Source of the DNA: Campylobacteraceae bacterium
Lineage (GTDB): Bacteria > Campylobacterota > Campylobacteria > Campylobacterales > Sulfurovaceae
Assembly: GCA_026985495.1 (NCBI GenBank)
Contig: JALSQJ010000251.1
Coordinates: 1-6,511 of the forward strand
Length of the DNA: 6,511 nt
Direction of reading: 5' to 3'
The notes beneath the pieces were generated by a model, which worked only from the letters and a program-made list of their open reading frames with translations, made no database searches and was not told the DNA's origin. Both the position numbers and the translations under genes were made by a program. This document shows, one piece after another, positions 5,868 through 6,511 of this stretch. Every line of letters starts with the position of its first letter. The first letter of the stretch is position 1.

Positions 5868-6511
5868 AATGCTATCTCATTTTTGTAAAACATCGAAGCC
5901 CTCTTTACTTCATCAAACATAAAATCCAAAGCTTTATGCTCTACAAACTTCTGTAACACTGCTCCCCTAAATTCCTGTTCACTCATCTCCTCTTTAACAG
6001 AGGTGAATGCCAAAGGTAAAACAATGGCATCTTTCACTAAATCTGCCACATCAAATACCAATGCCCCTCGTCTTGTCTTGCCATGCATTACAGCAAAACC
6101 ATGAGAAATCCCAAGTGTCCAAAGCGTAGTAGCTCCCAATCCATAGGCTAAATAGTTTCCATGATTTAAAAAAACATTGGCTTCGTCTGCATTATTGTGG
6201 TCTCTCGTAAAACCTATTTGCCCTGTTTTAGTTGCTGCATACTTATAGAGTCTTTTGGTCATCTCTGCTTCAAGTTGTAGTAGTTTTCCTACATTGTAAG
6301 CATTGGGTATCTCATCTTTTATCTTCTCAAATATGGGCGTTAAAATCTCATCATCTATAGCAAAGCCATGATTATGTAAATTTTTATCTTTTGCCCATAC
6401 TTTTTCTATGAATGCCACACGTGAAAGTTGAAACCGTTTGGCTATTTCTAAACGTTTAGCCTTATCAAACCAAAAGCTCATCCAACCTTGAATGTACTCT
6501 GTGGGTCTATA
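5864..6511 (-). CDS. cas1: Cas1 (type I-F integrase), 5' end cut by window edge
   Basis: Cas1 is the metal-dependent integrase that inserts new spacers, acting with the Cas2 domain of Cas2-3. The frame is open to the right edge and reads YRPTEYIQGWMSFWFD before the internal ATG at 6481. The true start is therefore outside, and the visible 215 residues are about the C-terminal two thirds of a roughly 320-residue protein. Metal-binding candidates are present: the glutamate in LLQLEAEMTKRLY, the histidine in LGISHGFAVMHG and the acidic pair in GALVFDVADLVKD. The YRPTEYIQGW segment is typical of the I-F group. It ends in ATGA with cas2-3. The adaptation module looks functional in the part seen. 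Confidence 0.96.
   Translation of the reverse strand, partial: YRPTEYIQGWMSFWFDKAKRLEIAKRFQLSRVAFIEKVWAKDKNLHNHGFAIDDEILTPIFEKIKDEIPNAYNVGKLLQLEAEMTKRLYKYAATKTGQIGFTRDHNNADEANVFLNHGNYLAYGLGATTLWTLGISHGFAVMHGKTRRGALVFDVADLVKDAIVLPLAFTSVKEEMSEQEFRGAVLQKFVEHKALDFMFDEVKRASMFYKNEIAL

Noticed and set aside
5864..6481. Cas1 starting at the ATG at 6481 as a complete 205-aa protein
   Set aside because: The frame continues upstream with conserved Cas1 residues (YRPTEYIQGW) to the window edge, so this ATG is internal.

Overview
The window is most of a type I-F (Csy) CRISPR-Cas operon, read entirely on the minus strand. From right to left it holds: the C-terminal part of cas1 (cut by the right edge), a complete cas2-3 fusion, a roughly 710-base insert, a complete csy1 (cas8f), and the N-terminal two thirds of csy2 (cut by the left edge). 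csy3, csy4 and the main CRISPR array are not in the window. The DNA is AT-rich with good AGGAG-type ribosome sites. This fits a low-GC proteobacterium or campylobacterote (a Sulfurimonas/Sulfurovum/Arcobacter-like host is a guess). The Cas proteins alone do not let me place it firmly.

The cas genes are tightly coupled: cas1/cas2-3 and csy1/csy2 each overlap by four bases (ATGA). The insert between cas2-3 and csy1 (about 1888-2600) is the unusual part and has two units. The first, at 2459-2600, is a degenerate one-spacer CRISPR: two pseudo-repeats with I-F type stem-loops flank a 22-nt pseudo-spacer. It lies directly upstream of a 135-codon GTG-started gene that looks like a small BECR-fold (PBECR-like) RNase. 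The pseudo-spacer resembles the -10 region just upstream of the mini-array, in the correct orientation and next to a CC PAM. Three of the six mismatches fall at positions 6, 12 and 18, the bases that type I Cascades flip out and do not read.

The simplest model is a Cascade-repressed toxin, analogous to the known CreTA modules. Csy4 would release a crRNA-like RNA, the Csy complex loaded with it would sit on the toxin promoter, and loss or inhibition of Csy proteins would release the toxin. That would make the immune system self-guarding.

The second unit, at 1888-2050, has a near-consensus sigma70 promoter on the plus strand (TTGACT, 17 bp, TATAAT). It is followed by about 120 bases that are clearly richer in GC than the surroundings and contain several hairpins, one with a C(UUCG)G tetraloop. 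This looks like a structured small RNA running against the toxin gene. Its function is unknown. There is no gene-free stretch longer than 300 bases.
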